Program-made: the position numbers and the translations under genes | Notes under the pieces: model-generated | Database searches by the model: none | Told to the model about the DNA's origin: nothing | Seen by the model: the letters and a program-made list of their open reading frames with translations, nothing else | In this document: positions 44,261 to 52,612 of the stretch, piece by piece | Layout: every line of letters starts with the position of its first letter | Numbering within the stretch: position 1 is the first letter of the stretch | DNA from: Anoxybacteroides tepidamans | GTDB taxonomy: Bacteria > Bacillota > Bacilli > Bacillales > Anoxybacillaceae | Assembly (NCBI RefSeq): GCF_014201465.1 | Contig: NZ_JACHEP010000001.1 | Location: 42,833 to 106,832 of the forward strand | Direction: 5' to 3' | DNA length: 64,000 nucleotides

Positions 44261-44503
44261 ATGTCGCAACGATGGTACGATGTTTGTTGCCGTTACCATG
44301 GTCAAATCGTCCGCATTCACGATCGTTTTGGCAACGTGCATATAGGCCGGATTACACACGTCACACCAAACCGAGTATATATTGTGCCTGTCGGTCAGAA
44401 AAAACTTGGTGGATTCGGTTACGGCTACATCGGATGGCGCTTCGGCTACGGGATTGCACTCGCAGCAATTATCGGAATTACATTAATCGGATTATTTTGG
44501 TAA
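44261..44503 (+). CDS. Small conserved protein with C-terminal membrane segment
   Basis: 80 residues. The N-terminal half (WYDVCCRYHGQIVRIHDRFG, HIGRITHV) looks like a small beta-barrel, and after a Gly-Tyr-rich hinge a hydrophobic segment (residues ~62-79) ends the protein. AAAGGAGG precedes the ATG. Similar proteins are common in Bacillaceae as spore-related hypothetical proteins; I do not know a function. Confidence 0.7.
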   Translation: MSQRWYDVCCRYHGQIVRIHDRFGNVHIGRITHVTPNRVYIVPVGQKKLGGFGYGYIGWRFGYGIALAAIIGITLIGLFW

Positions 44504-44535
44504 AAAGGTGGCCAGCTTTTTTGCTAGCCACCGAT
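44503..44535 (-). terminator. Terminator of yodJ
   Basis: GGTGGC.AGC and GCT.GCCACC pair with TTTTTACC on the minus strand, just past the stop at 44540; it may also stop the convergent small gene. Confidence 0.8.
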
Positions 44536-44539
44536 GACT

Positions 44540-45400
44540 TCATATTTTTTTTACGATTTGGAAATATTCTTCAAGCGTAATGCCTTTTTCAAAAATCACT
44601 TTTGCCGCTTTTTTGCCGACATACCGTAAATGCCATGGCTCGTATTGGTAGCCGGTGATTGCTTCTTTTCCTTTCGGGTAGCGAATGATAAAGCCGTATT
44701 CATAAGCGTGAGCCGCTACCCATTTTCCTTCTTTTGTATCACCAAATGCGGCTGTAAGACCATTTTTAGCACTTGGACTTGAAATGTCGACAGCTAACCC
44801 CGTTTGATGTTCGCTCTGCCCTGGAATCGCAACAACATGAATCGCTTTTTCTTTTCCACTTTTTTTCACTTCTTCATCAAACAACTCTTTTTGCCGTTCG
44901 TACGACCGATATCCTGACACGGCGACTAACTGAATGCCGACTTGACGGGCAGAGGCAAACAATTGCTCAAGCGCTTTAGCTGCTTCTAGGCGCATATACC
45001 GTTTTTCGACATTCGTTTCGGAAAACGAAAACGGTACGTTCGGAACGACTAAATCGCTCGGTTTATAAGTTGCCGGCAAGTTTTGTTCCTTATTGACAAG
45101 CGCTAAAATATTCGCTGGATTCATAATCACTTTTATTCCATTTTGCACTTCAACAACGTTCCAATATTTCGATTCCAACAGCAAATCCGAATCAACCGCC
45201 GCTTCCGTTCTCGGCTCGTTGTTCGGGTTTTGGACAACGTTCGGCTGCTCAGTCAGTTGCTTCGTTTCCGTTTGTTCATTAGATCGTTCGGTTTGTCTTT
45301 GCACTGTTAACGGCTTTTGAGGCTGCAAATTTTCTTGAATGGGCGCGCAGCCGGCAACGAGGTAGAACGTGGCGATCGTTAGAAATGTGCGTTTCATCAT
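44540..45400 (-). CDS. yodJ: D-Ala-D-Ala carboxypeptidase lipoprotein, VanY/YodJ family
   Basis: 286 residues. A lipoprotein signal ends in LVAGC (Cys 18), followed by a Gln/Glu/Thr-rich linker (to ~80) and an M15B peptidase domain. Zinc and catalytic residues are visible in SEHQTGLAVDIS (His and Asp) and EPWHLRYVG (Glu and His). It trims the stem peptide of peptidoglycan outside the membrane. The ATG at 45400 follows AAGG. It lies beside deoD, as in B. subtilis. Confidence 0.9.
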   Translation of the reverse strand: MMKRTFLTIATFYLVAGCAPIQENLQPQKPLTVQRQTERSNEQTETKQLTEQPNVVQNPNNEPRTEAAVDSDLLLESKYWNVVEVQNGIKVIMNPANILALVNKEQNLPATYKPSDLVVPNVPFSFSETNVEKRYMRLEAAKALEQLFASARQVGIQLVAVSGYRSYERQKELFDEEVKKSGKEKAIHVVAIPGQSEHQTGLAVDISSPSAKNGLTAAFGDTKEGKWVAAHAYEYGFIIRYPKGKEAITGYQYEPWHLRYVGKKAAKVIFEKGITLEEYFQIVKKI

Positions 45401-45415
45401 GTTCACCTTACTTTA

Positions 45416-45452
45416 AACACCCTTGGCTTCCCCAAGGGTGTTTTTGTTTTTA
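45416..45452 (-). terminator. Hairpin between deoD and yodJ
   Basis: AAACACCCTTGG and CCAAGGGTGTTT form a perfect 12-bp stem. The T-run is strong on the plus strand and only TTT on the minus strand, so deoD-yodJ read-through is possible. Confidence 0.7.
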
Positions 45453-46154
45453 CACGCGAATCGCAGCTTCTAAAGCGACTTCGATCATCTCGTTAAACGT
45501 CGTTTGCCGCTCTTGGGCTGTCGTTTCTTCTCCTGTTAAAATATGATCGCTTACCGTTAACACCGAAAGCGCTTTACGGCCAAATTTTGCGGCTAATGTG
45601 TAGAGAGCTGCCGTTTCCATTTCCACCGCCAGTACACCGTAGCGCGCCCATTTTTCAAATTCGGCATTTTCATTGTAGAACATATCTGCAGTAAATACGT
45701 TTCCTACCTTTAATTGCAACTCTTTTTCAACGCCGACTTCATAAGCTGTCCGCAATAAATCAAAATTTGCTGTTGGCGCGTAATCAACTCCCCCAAATGT
45801 GAGGCGGTTCATTTGTGAGTCGGTGGAAGCGCTCATTGCTAAAATGACATCACGCACTTTCACGTCTTTTTGAATGGCGCCGCACGTACCGACACGAATC
45901 AACGTTTGTACGTTATAGCTTTGTATTAATTCATTGACATAAATTGAAATTGATGGAACTCCCATTCCTGTTCCTTGGACAGAAATTCGCTGCCCTTTAT
46001 ATGTACCGGTAAATCCTAGCATACCGCGCACGCGATTATAGCAAGTCGCCCCTTCTAAAAACGTTTCTGCAATATATTGAGCCCGGAGCGGATCGCCTGG
46101 CAATAAAATTTTATTGGCAATCTCATGCTCTTTCGCTTCGATATGAATGCTCAT
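45450..46154 (-). CDS. deoD: Purine nucleoside phosphorylase DeoD
   Basis: 234 residues of the hexameric PNP family: [15 protein letters not shown] with the phosphate-binding motif, [16 protein letters not shown] and [11 protein letters not shown] with the catalytic Asp. It cleaves purine nucleosides with phosphate for salvage. GGAGG precedes the ATG at 46154. Confidence 0.95.
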   Translation of the reverse strand: MSIHIEAKEHEIANKILLPGDPLRAQYIAETFLEGATCYNRVRGMLGFTGTYKGQRISVQGTGMGVPSISIYVNELIQSYNVQTLIRVGTCGAIQKDVKVRDVILAMSASTDSQMNRLTFGGVDYAPTANFDLLRTAYEVGVEKELQLKVGNVFTADMFYNENAEFEKWARYGVLAVEMETAALYTLAAKFGRKALSVLTVSDHILTGEETTAQERQTTFNEMIEVALEAAIRV

Positions 46155-46272
46155 CAACAGTCCTCCAATCTTATTTCACAGTGTGGATTCCCTTTCTCAT
46201 TGTACTCTCTTTATCGTTTATATACAATGGGTTAAATGTTTAAACAAAGGAGACAATACTTAGAGGGACATC

Positions 46273-46380
46273 GTGAAGCACATGCTGGAACAAACGGTTG
46301 AATACGCCAATAAAACCACCCCGTCATCTCGCACAACTCAACAGCCGGCAAGTTCGAAAAAGGAAAAACAAAAATTTTAA
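46273..46380 (+). CDS. Possible 35-residue small protein
   Basis: GTG start with AGAGGG seven bases upstream. The product begins MKHMLEQTVEYANK and ends in a Lys-rich tail (SSKKEKQKF); it is soluble and low in hydrophobic residues, like minor small acid-soluble spore proteins. A clear plus-strand terminator overlaps its end, which argues that something is transcribed here. No family recognised. Confidence 0.45.
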   Translation: MKHMLEQTVEYANKTTPSSRTTQQPASSKKEKQKF

Positions 46381-46405
46381 GGGAGAATCGCTCTCCCTTT
46401 TAAGA
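46380..46405 (+). terminator. Terminator after the small gene
   Basis: AGGGAGA-ATCGC-TCTCCCTTTTAAG: a 7-bp stem with four T on the plus strand, right at the TAA. It overlaps the stop codon of the convergent gene by a few bases. Confidence 0.7.
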
Positions 46406-46786
46406 AGTTTTGGAATGATAATGATCATCCCGCCGTGAGGCTAAATATTTTTGTTTAATATATAACACTTTCTTATCTGCGCTTGTTGTATATTTTTTCG
46501 CTTTTTTCTCTCGTTTAGCAATCCATACACTCACTAACGCATAGACCGGCAGCAAAAGCTGGATGGCTCCAAAATATACATAAAAGAGTTGCTTTCCATA
46601 AAGCGAGATGTTGGCAAGCATATAATAGGAAACGGCGATGATTGCGGCAATTGCCAACACATTGACGGCATGCAAAACCGGAATTTTTCTGCGACGATTG
46701 AATCTTCGCTCGATTTCTGCTTTTGCATACAATGAAGCTACCGTTAACACCACTCCAAGAAACGTAGAAACAATCAATGCCGTCAT
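46400..46786 (-). CDS. Membrane protein of unknown function
   Basis: 128 residues with three hydrophobic segments: residues ~2-20, ~38-57 and ~67-88. A basic linker RRFNRRRK lies between the first two, and a Lys/Arg-rich cytoplasmic tail (REKKAKKY onward) follows. The ATG at 46786 follows AAAGGGG. I do not recognise the family. Its position between deoD and yodL is where B. subtilis carries other yod genes, but the sequence does not look like YodM. Confidence 0.65.
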   Translation of the reverse strand: MTALIVSTFLGVVLTVASLYAKAEIERRFNRRRKIPVLHAVNVLAIAAIIAVSYYMLANISLYGKQLFYVYFGAIQLLLPVYALVSVWIAKREKKAKKYTTSADKKVLYIKQKYLASRRDDHYHSKTS

Positions 46787-46892
46787 GGTCGATAACCCCT
46801 TTCTTGATTGGAATATCCCAAAAATACTCATCGATAACGGAATGCAAATGGCGCATACTAACTAACGATAAATTATGAAGGAGGAACGAACG

Positions 46893-47048
46893 ATGGGCAA
46901 AAAACATCGCAACCGCGTTAATAGCCAGAAAAAGAATAATCATATTCCAAAAGAAGCGCTGCTTTCGGAAGATGCTGCTCATGCGAAAGAATATTCCGCA
47001 ACAGGGCGAAAAAACGGACCGGGACATCACGACAATACAGAAAACTAG
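46893..47048 (+). CDS. Small hydrophilic protein, spore-type
   Basis: 51 residues, very polar: MGKKHRNRVNSQKKNN at the start and EYSATGRKNGPGHHDNTEN at the end. GGAGGAA lies about eight bases before the ATG, and a strong terminator follows. Composition and size are like minor small acid-soluble spore proteins, but I cannot assign a named family. Confidence 0.7.
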   Translation: MGKKHRNRVNSQKKNNHIPKEALLSEDAAHAKEYSATGRKNGPGHHDNTEN

Positions 47049-47082
47049 TCGAAGCGCAGTAAAGCAATCAGCATTGATACGC

Positions 47083-47117
47083 AACAAACCCTTGTTTCAA
47101 CAAGGGTTTGTTTTTAT
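47083..47117 (+). terminator. Terminator of the small hydrophilic protein gene
   Basis: AACAAACCCTTG-TTTCAA-CAAGGGTTTGTT with TTTTTA: a 12-bp perfect stem. Also overlaps the stop of the convergent gene. Confidence 0.9.
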
Positions 47118-47263
47118 GACGATGAATCGACTTCATCGAACGATAATGTAACTACTTTCGTATACTCTCCGCGAGCGATTTCTTCTTTCGACGCCTTTTG
47201 ATTTAATTCTTCATCATCATCAATTCCTGGCGCAATGGTTGGAAATTCATGTTGTTTTTGCAA
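47114..47263 (-). CDS. Small acidic protein, unknown function
   Basis: 49 residues from a TTG with AAGGGGG seven bases upstream: QKQHEFPTIAPGIDDDEE, then an acidic helix and a C-terminal KVVTLSFDEVDSSS. No membrane segment. Not recognised. Convergent with the small spore-type gene; their terminator and stop overlap. Confidence 0.55.
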   Translation of the reverse strand: MQKQHEFPTIAPGIDDDEELNQKASKEEIARGEYTKVVTLSFDEVDSSS

Positions 47264-47386
47264 ATGCTCGCCCCCTTTCTCTTTCTATCCATTCCCTTGT
47301 GCGCCCGAAACTATTCGATTTTTTCTTCATTGTATCATACTCTTCTAATAAACAAAATAAATTATTTTGAATTTTCTAATTTTTTA

Positions 47387-47704
47387 TTAACGAATGTGGA
47401 GGCGATTGATTTTTTTCCATCCTTCGGAACATAGTTTGTAATACGTTTGTCCGTGCACTCCTTCATCGATCAGCACGATGTCTCCTGTGCTGACATAGCG
47501 TGCTTTATAATCTTTTGGACGCAAATCAGCCACGTTAAACATGCGGTAAATTGTAGATAACACTTCGTCATGCATAGAAGCCGCCATCGTTAACCGATAC
47601 ACTTGTTCATATCCTTTCACCTGTCCAAACATTGGAGTTTGAAATAAGGTGACATCATACGTCTGCTTTGTTTTTAGCATTTTTTTCACGAAAAGATAAG
47701 CCAT
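47387..47704 (-). CDS. yodL: YodL-like protein
   Basis: About 105 residues with the YodL domain: YDVTLFQTPMFGQ, the EQVYRLTMAA helix, and the conserved C-terminal block STGDIVLIDEG..GQTYYKL then GWKKINRLHIR. B. subtilis YodL acts on MreB and blocks cell-rod function when overexpressed and is expressed in sporulation. The ATG at 47704 is nine bases after GGAG. Confidence 0.85.
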   Translation of the reverse strand: MAYLFVKKMLKTKQTYDVTLFQTPMFGQVKGYEQVYRLTMAASMHDEVLSTIYRMFNVADLRPKDYKARYVSTGDIVLIDEGVHGQTYYKLCSEGWKKINRLHIR

Positions 47705-47822
47705 CGACATCCTCTCCTTTTAATCGTTTTTTACAACATATTAGCGTTTTTCGATGTCGATTCCTTTAGCAAAATCACAGTTGTTTTGTCGAACAAAAAA
47801 AGATTGGGAAAATCCCCAATCT

Positions 47823-48587
47823 TTAGCAGTATGATTGAATGAGACCGGAAAGCTTTTGCGACAACTGCGGAATGTCTGCGCTTGTGATACGAAAACGAAT
47901 GTGCGATTCGTCCAAATCGAGCGCTTCTGCTAATAAGCTGCTTAAACCGCGGGCGCGGCGGTCGATTTGCATAAAAACGTCCACTTCTTCTTTAGAAACC
48001 GGGAGAAACACGATTTCCACTTCATCGAGCTTTCCACGAAACAGGCCTCTTTTTGGCACATACTCAAACTCTTGCACAAATGGAAGGCGGTGATGCCATG
48101 AAGCCTTTTTGCATTCTGCTTCATGAAGGCGAAAACCGAGCGTTTCCATTGCCGCCAGCACGGCGTTCATCACAGGAGTCGGTTCGACCCGGATATAATC
48201 TTGATCCGTCGGGTCGAGCGCTTGTTTAATATCTAACCCGGTATGAAGCCACACTTTTGTTTTTCCAACGGAAATCGGCGTATCAATCGGGAGCATAAAC
48301 CGAAACGGGATCCGCTTTTTTTCATGAACACTGATCGTCAACTTGTCCGTCACTTTCCATTTTCCAATGAGTGCATGGCCTGTCGTTTTTCGATCATCGA
48401 CTTCCACCGTATACGTTGCATACAGCGACACGTAAATATGGTCAATTTCTTGCTCAATATGCCCACCGGTGATTTCGATGACCCCTTCAACTTCATCGCC
48501 GGCCATCAACCGCTCAGATACGAGTTTGGCATCTACTTTAGCAGCACCGATTCCGATGCTTGCCAACATTTTATGAAACAACGACAT
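47823..48587 (-). CDS. spo0M: Sporulation control protein Spo0M
   Basis: 254 residues of the arrestin-like Spo0M family (258 in B. subtilis): FHKMLASIGIGAAKVDAKL at the start, the KKRIPFRFMLPIDTPIS segment, and the FVQEFEYVP block. It modulates sporulation and possibly cell division at the cytoplasmic membrane. Its start overlaps the end of a Ser/Thr kinase gene by 17 bases, so the two are co-expressed. Confidence 0.93.
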   Translation of the reverse strand: MSLFHKMLASIGIGAAKVDAKLVSERLMAGDEVEGVIEITGGHIEQEIDHIYVSLYATYTVEVDDRKTTGHALIGKWKVTDKLTISVHEKKRIPFRFMLPIDTPISVGKTKVWLHTGLDIKQALDPTDQDYIRVEPTPVMNAVLAAMETLGFRLHEAECKKASWHHRLPFVQEFEYVPKRGLFRGKLDEVEIVFLPVSKEEVDVFMQIDRRARGLSSLLAEALDLDESHIRFRITSADIPQLSQKLSGLIQSYC

Positions 48588-49398
48588 CTTTTTTCATCCC
48601 CTTCTTTTCAAGCATGTGATCGACATCTCTCATCAACTCGTCAACATCGTGATACGGCGAGGTGATTTGCAGCATTTTCTGCAAGATCGAACGAGCCTCG
48701 TCAGAAATGCTCAGTTCTTCTTCCCAGCTTCTCTCTTCGTCTGTTTTTGGTTCATACGAAGAATACAGCAAAAACAGCAGAAAATGCCCTAACGCATACA
48801 GGTCACTTTTTACATCAATTTGACGGCGCAGCTTTTTTTCAAGCACGTACGTTTCAAGATGTGGGACTTGTTCGTGGAGAAAGCGGGCTAATCCAAAATC
48901 GATGACATATACACGGCCATCTCTCAGCAAAATATTCGGAATGCGCAAATCCCGATGAACAATTCCCTTTTTGTGAATATATTCGACAACAGCTAATACG
49001 TCTTTTAGCAGCTGAAATGCTTCTTTTTCAGTATACGTTTTTCCTTTTTCAAAAATCAGCGACTCGACTGTATCGCCGTCGATGTATTCCATGACGAGGT
49101 GAGGCACGCCGTGTTCCGTAAATGTTTCATATAGCGCAGGGATTTGCGGATGTTCGAGCTGCTTCAAAATGTTCGCCTCTCGTTCGAACGACTCCATCCT
49201 TTTTTTTCGCTTCATTTTTCGCATTTGTTTGACAACAACTTGCTTATTTGTCCGCAAATCAGTGGCCAAATACGTAATTCCATAGCTTCCTATGCCAAGT
49301 TCATACAAAATTTGATAGTAGCCGTGCAAAATTGTGCCTTTTTTACAGCGTCGCTCGAATAAGTGCTCAATGACTGGACAAAAATAAGAAAAACGCAT
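48571..49398 (-). CDS. Hanks-type Ser/Thr protein kinase coupled to spo0M
   Basis: 275 residues, a single kinase domain without membrane or PASTA segments. Seen: P-loop GIGSYGITYLA, VAIK-like VVVKQM, catalytic loop HRDLRIPN, DFGLAR, and the C-lobe SDLYALGH. The usual Lys of HRDLK is Arg. All other catalytic residues are present, so it should be active. The size and soluble form resemble B. subtilis YbdM. The start is two bases after the stop of the upstream small gene with no ribosome site, and its end overlaps spo0M; Spo0M is a natural candidate substrate (inference). Confidence 0.88.
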   Translation of the reverse strand: MRFSYFCPVIEHLFERRCKKGTILHGYYQILYELGIGSYGITYLATDLRTNKQVVVKQMRKMKRKKRMESFEREANILKQLEHPQIPALYETFTEHGVPHLVMEYIDGDTVESLIFEKGKTYTEKEAFQLLKDVLAVVEYIHKKGIVHRDLRIPNILLRDGRVYVIDFGLARFLHEQVPHLETYVLEKKLRRQIDVKSDLYALGHFLLFLLYSSYEPKTDEERSWEEELSISDEARSILQKMLQITSPYHDVDELMRDVDHMLEKKGMKKDVVVS

Positions 49399-49400
49399 CG

Positions 49401-49592
49401 TTAACTACCGAAAAAGCTTGAAAAAAAGCTACTTCTATGATGTTTCTTTTTATAATGTCCGTGACCGTAATGCGAAGGATGAACGTGTTTAGAATACTTT
49501 GAGTAATGGTCGCTGCTCGTGTAATGCGGTTTATGATAACGGTGGCGCGAGAGGTTTTCTTTTATAATCGCCTTTATAATTTTTTTTAACAT
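49401..49592 (-). CDS. Small His/Ser/Tyr/Lys-rich basic protein
   Basis: 63 residues: a short amphipathic N-terminus (MLKKIIKAIIKENL), then a low-complexity region rich in His, Tyr, Ser and Lys (HYTSSDHYSKYSKH, GHGHYKKKHH) and a SSFFSSFFGS tail. This composition resembles small spore-coat proteins that are cross-linked at Tyr/Lys. GGAG lies eight bases before the ATG at 49592. First gene of an operon with the kinase and spo0M. Confidence 0.7.
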   Translation of the reverse strand: MLKKIIKAIIKENLSRHRYHKPHYTSSDHYSKYSKHVHPSHYGHGHYKKKHHRSSFFSSFFGS

Positions 49593-49680
49593 GTTCATCG
49601 CTCCTTTTGTGATTAATTACTTAATATATACGTAAAAGGATGATTAGGGTTTCAAAAATTTTTTAAGGAGACATTCATTT

Positions 49681-50802
49681 ATGACCATTTTTGACCGTCT
49701 TCTATTTCAGCTTTCCCATCCGATTCAGTCGTTCTATCGGTATTGGCTGTACCGCCACTCGATTCCGATCGTTTCGCCATCTACGTTAAAACAGCTATGC
49801 CGACAATGGGAACACCACGAACGAAAACAACTACTGACAGCTGAAGAACGGCGCATTGTTGCTTCCATTCAACAACAAACCGAACAGTTCAACCGCGATA
49901 ACGTCACGCGTACAGAGGCTTACTTCTCCTTTTTTCAACGCTGTCCGGAAGTGCATTGGGCGTTTTTGGCGCATCTTGTGTCACGCAACGGCGGCTGGAA
50001 TATGACGGACTTAAAAGGAAGCCTTATTCCATCGATCATAGCGAGTGAACAAATCCAACCGTTGTTTTTATTTTTAGAACGGGCCAATGTCCTCATTTTT
50101 CATGACGCCTATCCACAGCTTCTTTTATACGAAGAAAGTAAACGGCGAAAGAAAAAATTATTTGATTTGTTGCCTTGTTTTTCGGTTTCTTCGTTTATGA
50201 AGCCGTTTTGGGAGCTTTTTTATGAAACAAACGATGCGCCATTATTGACGGTAGCGCTCATCATAAATGAACAGCAATACATTCAGCAAAACGTCGTCAA
50301 AGATCCTTTTTTCCAGCAACATGTCATCGCGACCTTTCCGTTTTTATGCCAACAATGGCTCGGGTTTAATGATGTGCTTATTCCTTATAAAAGCGGCCGC
50401 CACATTCACTTAACCGGCATTACCGTCCGTGATTTTGCCGACGTTTCGCACCGTATAGAAGTTGGCAAAGCACTTTACGGCATGTTGTTTTATCGAAAAC
50501 CGCTTTTTCGGCACGTCTACCACTTTGCGCGACAAACGAAACATAGCGGATCGCGCGCTGATTTTTGGCCGCACGTTTTTTCAACGGAAAAAACAAATGA
50601 AGGAATGCACCTATACAGTCCGCGGCTTTACGACGCTTGGCCTGCAATCATTCATCGCTTTCCTGACCGGCGCGATTGGTTTTGCGACATGTCGATCGTG
50701 CAGGAAATCGAAACGATTCCTTTTATGACGAATCCTGATATGACCCGCCATTATGAGCGAAATTTAGAAACATTGCGCGCAATCGCGTCAGTCACCAATT
50801 AA
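49681..50802 (+). CDS. DUF2515 family protein (YppC-like)
   Basis: 373 residues, soluble, of the DUF2515 family known from Bacillales (B. subtilis YppC). Typical blocks are NVTRTEAYFSFFQRCPEVHWAFLAHLVSRNGGWNMTDLKG and the GFNDVLIPYKSG stretch near residue 235. No catalytic motif is known. AAGGAG precedes the ATG. It is divergent from the kinase-spo0M operon. Confidence 0.82.
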   Translation: MTIFDRLLFQLSHPIQSFYRYWLYRHSIPIVSPSTLKQLCRQWEHHERKQLLTAEERRIVASIQQQTEQFNRDNVTRTEAYFSFFQRCPEVHWAFLAHLVSRNGGWNMTDLKGSLIPSIIASEQIQPLFLFLERANVLIFHDAYPQLLLYEESKRRKKKLFDLLPCFSVSSFMKPFWELFYETNDAPLLTVALIINEQQYIQQNVVKDPFFQQHVIATFPFLCQQWLGFNDVLIPYKSGRHIHLTGITVRDFADVSHRIEVGKALYGMLFYRKPLFRHVYHFARQTKHSGSRADFWPHVFSTEKTNEGMHLYSPRLYDAWPAIIHRFPDRRDWFCDMSIVQEIETIPFMTNPDMTRHYERNLETLRAIASVTN

Positions 50803-50828
50803 AAAACGACGAGCAACTCTCGTCGTTC
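50801..50828 (+). terminator. Terminator of the DUF2515 gene
   Basis: AACGACGAG and CTCGTCGTT pair (with a small loop). The T-run is weak on plus, and TTTTTTAATTGG follows on minus, so it also serves yozD. Confidence 0.75.
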
Positions 50829-50837
50829 CAGCCTTCC

Positions 50838-51014
50838 TTATTCCTCGCCCTCGAGTTCTTCGTCAATAATGCATTTTTCGATTAAGTAATCGAATGTAAT
50901 ATCCGCAATCTCCTCAAGTTCGATTCGCGACGGAACAAAACCGCGGCGAATAAGTTCAAAGTAAAAAAATTCTGCAATTTCTTCCGTATCAATGACGACT
51001 TCGATTTCTTTCAT
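50838..51014 (-). CDS. yozD: YozD-family small protein
   Basis: 58 residues: MKEIEVVIDTEEIAEFFYFEL, RRGFVPSRIELEEIADI, then FDYLIEKCIIDEE, acidic overall. The same length and sequence pattern as B. subtilis YozD, which also lies next to yodN. AAAGGGGG precedes two adjacent ATGs (51017 and 51014); the second is better spaced. Function unknown. Confidence 0.85.
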   Translation of the reverse strand: MKEIEVVIDTEEIAEFFYFELIRRGFVPSRIELEEIADITFDYLIEKCIIDEELEGEE

Positions 51015-51144
51015 CATATCGCCCCCTTTGTAATTGTTTTATGTGCTATGCAACCGATTTATGTCAAAAGAATTTTTTCATTCGTATGTATGCAAAAAAA
51101 GAACCGTTCATACATTAGAAATAACGAAACAAGGGGGGATGGCC

Positions 51145-51270
51145 ATGAATAAAGTCGATGAAAGCATCGACAACGTAATGGAATCAGTTACTAACATTAT
51201 GTTCATCATCATTGTTTTCCTTGGAATACCTTATTTTTTCTATTTGTTAGTGCAGTTTTTACGATGGTAA
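51145..51270 (+). CDS. Single-span membrane miniprotein
   Basis: 41 residues: an acidic N-terminus (MNKVDESIDNVMES) and one long hydrophobic segment (residues ~17-38) ending FLRW. AAGGGGGG lies just upstream of the ATG. Its end overlaps the end of yodN on the other strand by 12 bases. Not recognised. Confidence 0.6.
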   Translation: MNKVDESIDNVMESVTNIMFIIIVFLGIPYFFYLLVQFLRW

Positions 51271-51909
51271 GTTTTTCTTATGGACAAGCTTCTGCAAATT
51301 TATTAATGTCATTTCCATCATTTGCTTGTATTGCTCATCGCCGAACCACTCATATAATCGTTGATAATCGTTATACATATCTAGTAACCGATCAATCGAT
51401 TCATCATCTATCGGTGGAGCAGGAAGCAACTGCAGAAGAGAGAACGGCTCATGTTTACCGATATACCTTAACAATGCAACATCTTGCAAAACAATGACCG
51501 ACGTTTCTTCAGAAGACGCGATGGAAATGACGTCCTCGACATTCGCCTCAATTTCTAATCCGTCCGTTAACCGCTTTAACTCATAAACAATTTCTTCCCA
51601 TCCCTCATCATGATAGCGGTATATTTCTGTCCGCACCCCAATAATTTTAAAAACATCGTTTTCATAGTTTTTCACTCGAACAAGCTCACCAAGAAAAAAT
51701 GGAAATTCGATTTCAATTTCTTCCGTAATCCATACATCTCCAGAAAATTCAGATAATAACACCAACGAATGTTCCATAAATAAGCTTTGACTATGATTGA
51801 TTTCATACAAAAACATGCCGTCAACATGTTGAATATCTGTAATTGTTCCGACCGTTCCATACAGCGTGTTGACCACCACATCACCGAGCGAAAATTTTGG
51901 CCCTTTCAT
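51259..51909 (-). CDS. yodN: YodN-like protein
   Basis: About 216 residues, soluble and acidic. FSLGDVVVNTLYGTVGTITDIQ and the later FFLGELVRVKNYENDVFKIIGVR look like two small SH3-like/beta-barrel segments, with a helical C-terminus. Assignment to YodN is by position between yozD and yozE and by size. GGAGGGG lies eight bases before the ATG. Function unknown. Confidence 0.7.
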   Translation of the reverse strand: MKGPKFSLGDVVVNTLYGTVGTITDIQHVDGMFLYEINHSQSLFMEHSLVLLSEFSGDVWITEEIEIEFPFFLGELVRVKNYENDVFKIIGVRTEIYRYHDEGWEEIVYELKRLTDGLEIEANVEDVISIASSEETSVIVLQDVALLRYIGKHEPFSLLQLLPAPPIDDESIDRLLDMYNDYQRLYEWFGDEQYKQMMEMTLINLQKLVHKKNLPS

Positions 51910-52011
51910 CTCTTTTTCCCCTCCTTTCAAATATTGGTTAGTAAATTATATGCAAATCAAAACAAGTGGACACCGGTTGTTGGATGAATGTGCGCAAATC
52001 TTATGTTAGCG

Positions 52012-52046
52012 CTTTCAAAAAAGAGAGAGCGTTCTCGCTTGAACGC
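52012..52046 (-). terminator. Terminator of yozE
   Basis: AGCGTTC and GAACGCT pair on the minus strand, followed by CTCTCTTTTTT, right after the stop. Confidence 0.75.
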
Positions 52047-52262
52047 TTACGCTTCTTGCAAAAAACGCTCCCATACCTCATCAAAGATCGACATGTTTTC
52101 TAAATAATCGCCATTCATTTCTAAATAACGGCTAATTTCGTCATAATCAGCTGAACTTTTCGGAAAGCTATGATCATGATAAACACTATTGGCAAATCGG
52201 ACAAACGGATCGTCTTTTTTACCATCACGAAACTTAAGCAAATAGTGATAAAACGAACGCAT
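52047..52262 (-). CDS. yozE: YozE-family (UPF0346) protein
   Basis: 71 residues. SFYHYLLKFRD, DPFVRFANSVYHDHSFPKSS and the DYDEISRYLE block define the UPF0346/YozE fold, a sterile-alpha-motif-like helical bundle. Function unknown. Two adjacent ATGs; GGGGAAG precedes them. Confidence 0.9.
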   Translation of the reverse strand: MRSFYHYLLKFRDGKKDDPFVRFANSVYHDHSFPKSSADYDEISRYLEMNGDYLENMSIFDEVWERFLQEA

Positions 52263-52339
52263 CATTTCTTCCCCATCCTTTTTGTCATTCTCTGTTGTTT
52301 GTCATTTTAATCCGTTTTTTAATGTTTGTGAAGGGGTAT

Positions 52340-52612
52340 TTACCTAAAGTAGTTTCGCTTTAATCGACGCGGCTCGTTCATCAGTTCTTCGTACGTGATC
52401 GTTTTCGCTAAATGTGTTGTATCAATGAGAAAGAGCTGATCTTCAATTGCTTCGGCGACCGCTTCCTCCTGATACACCATGCCGCATTCAGCGCATGAAA
52501 TACTTGGTGTACCAGTAATTTTAATGGCGCGAAGCCCATCAGGAAGCTCCCAATAAACGGTTTGTCGTGTGACTGTCACTTGTGGAGAGTCGCACCAAAA
52601 ACATGTTGTCAT
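52340..52612 (-). CDS. yokU: YokU-like zinc-ribbon protein
   Basis: 90 residues. N-terminal CFWC and a second SCAEC form a zinc ribbon, in the style of MqsA/YgiT-like antitoxins, without the C-terminal DNA-binding helix-turn-helix. The ATG overlaps the kamA stop (ATGA), so it is translated after kamA. The same neighbour pair exists in B. subtilis. No partner toxin is seen. Confidence 0.82.
   Translation of the reverse strand: MTTCFWCDSPQVTVTRQTVYWELPDGLRAIKITGTPSISCAECGMVYQEEAVAEAIEDQLFLIDTTHLAKTITYEELMNEPRRLKRNYFR

Noticed and set aside
52340-52612. YokU as an antitoxin of a toxin-antitoxin pair
   Set aside because: The zinc ribbon is MqsA-like, but no toxin gene is adjacent and the DNA-binding half is missing.
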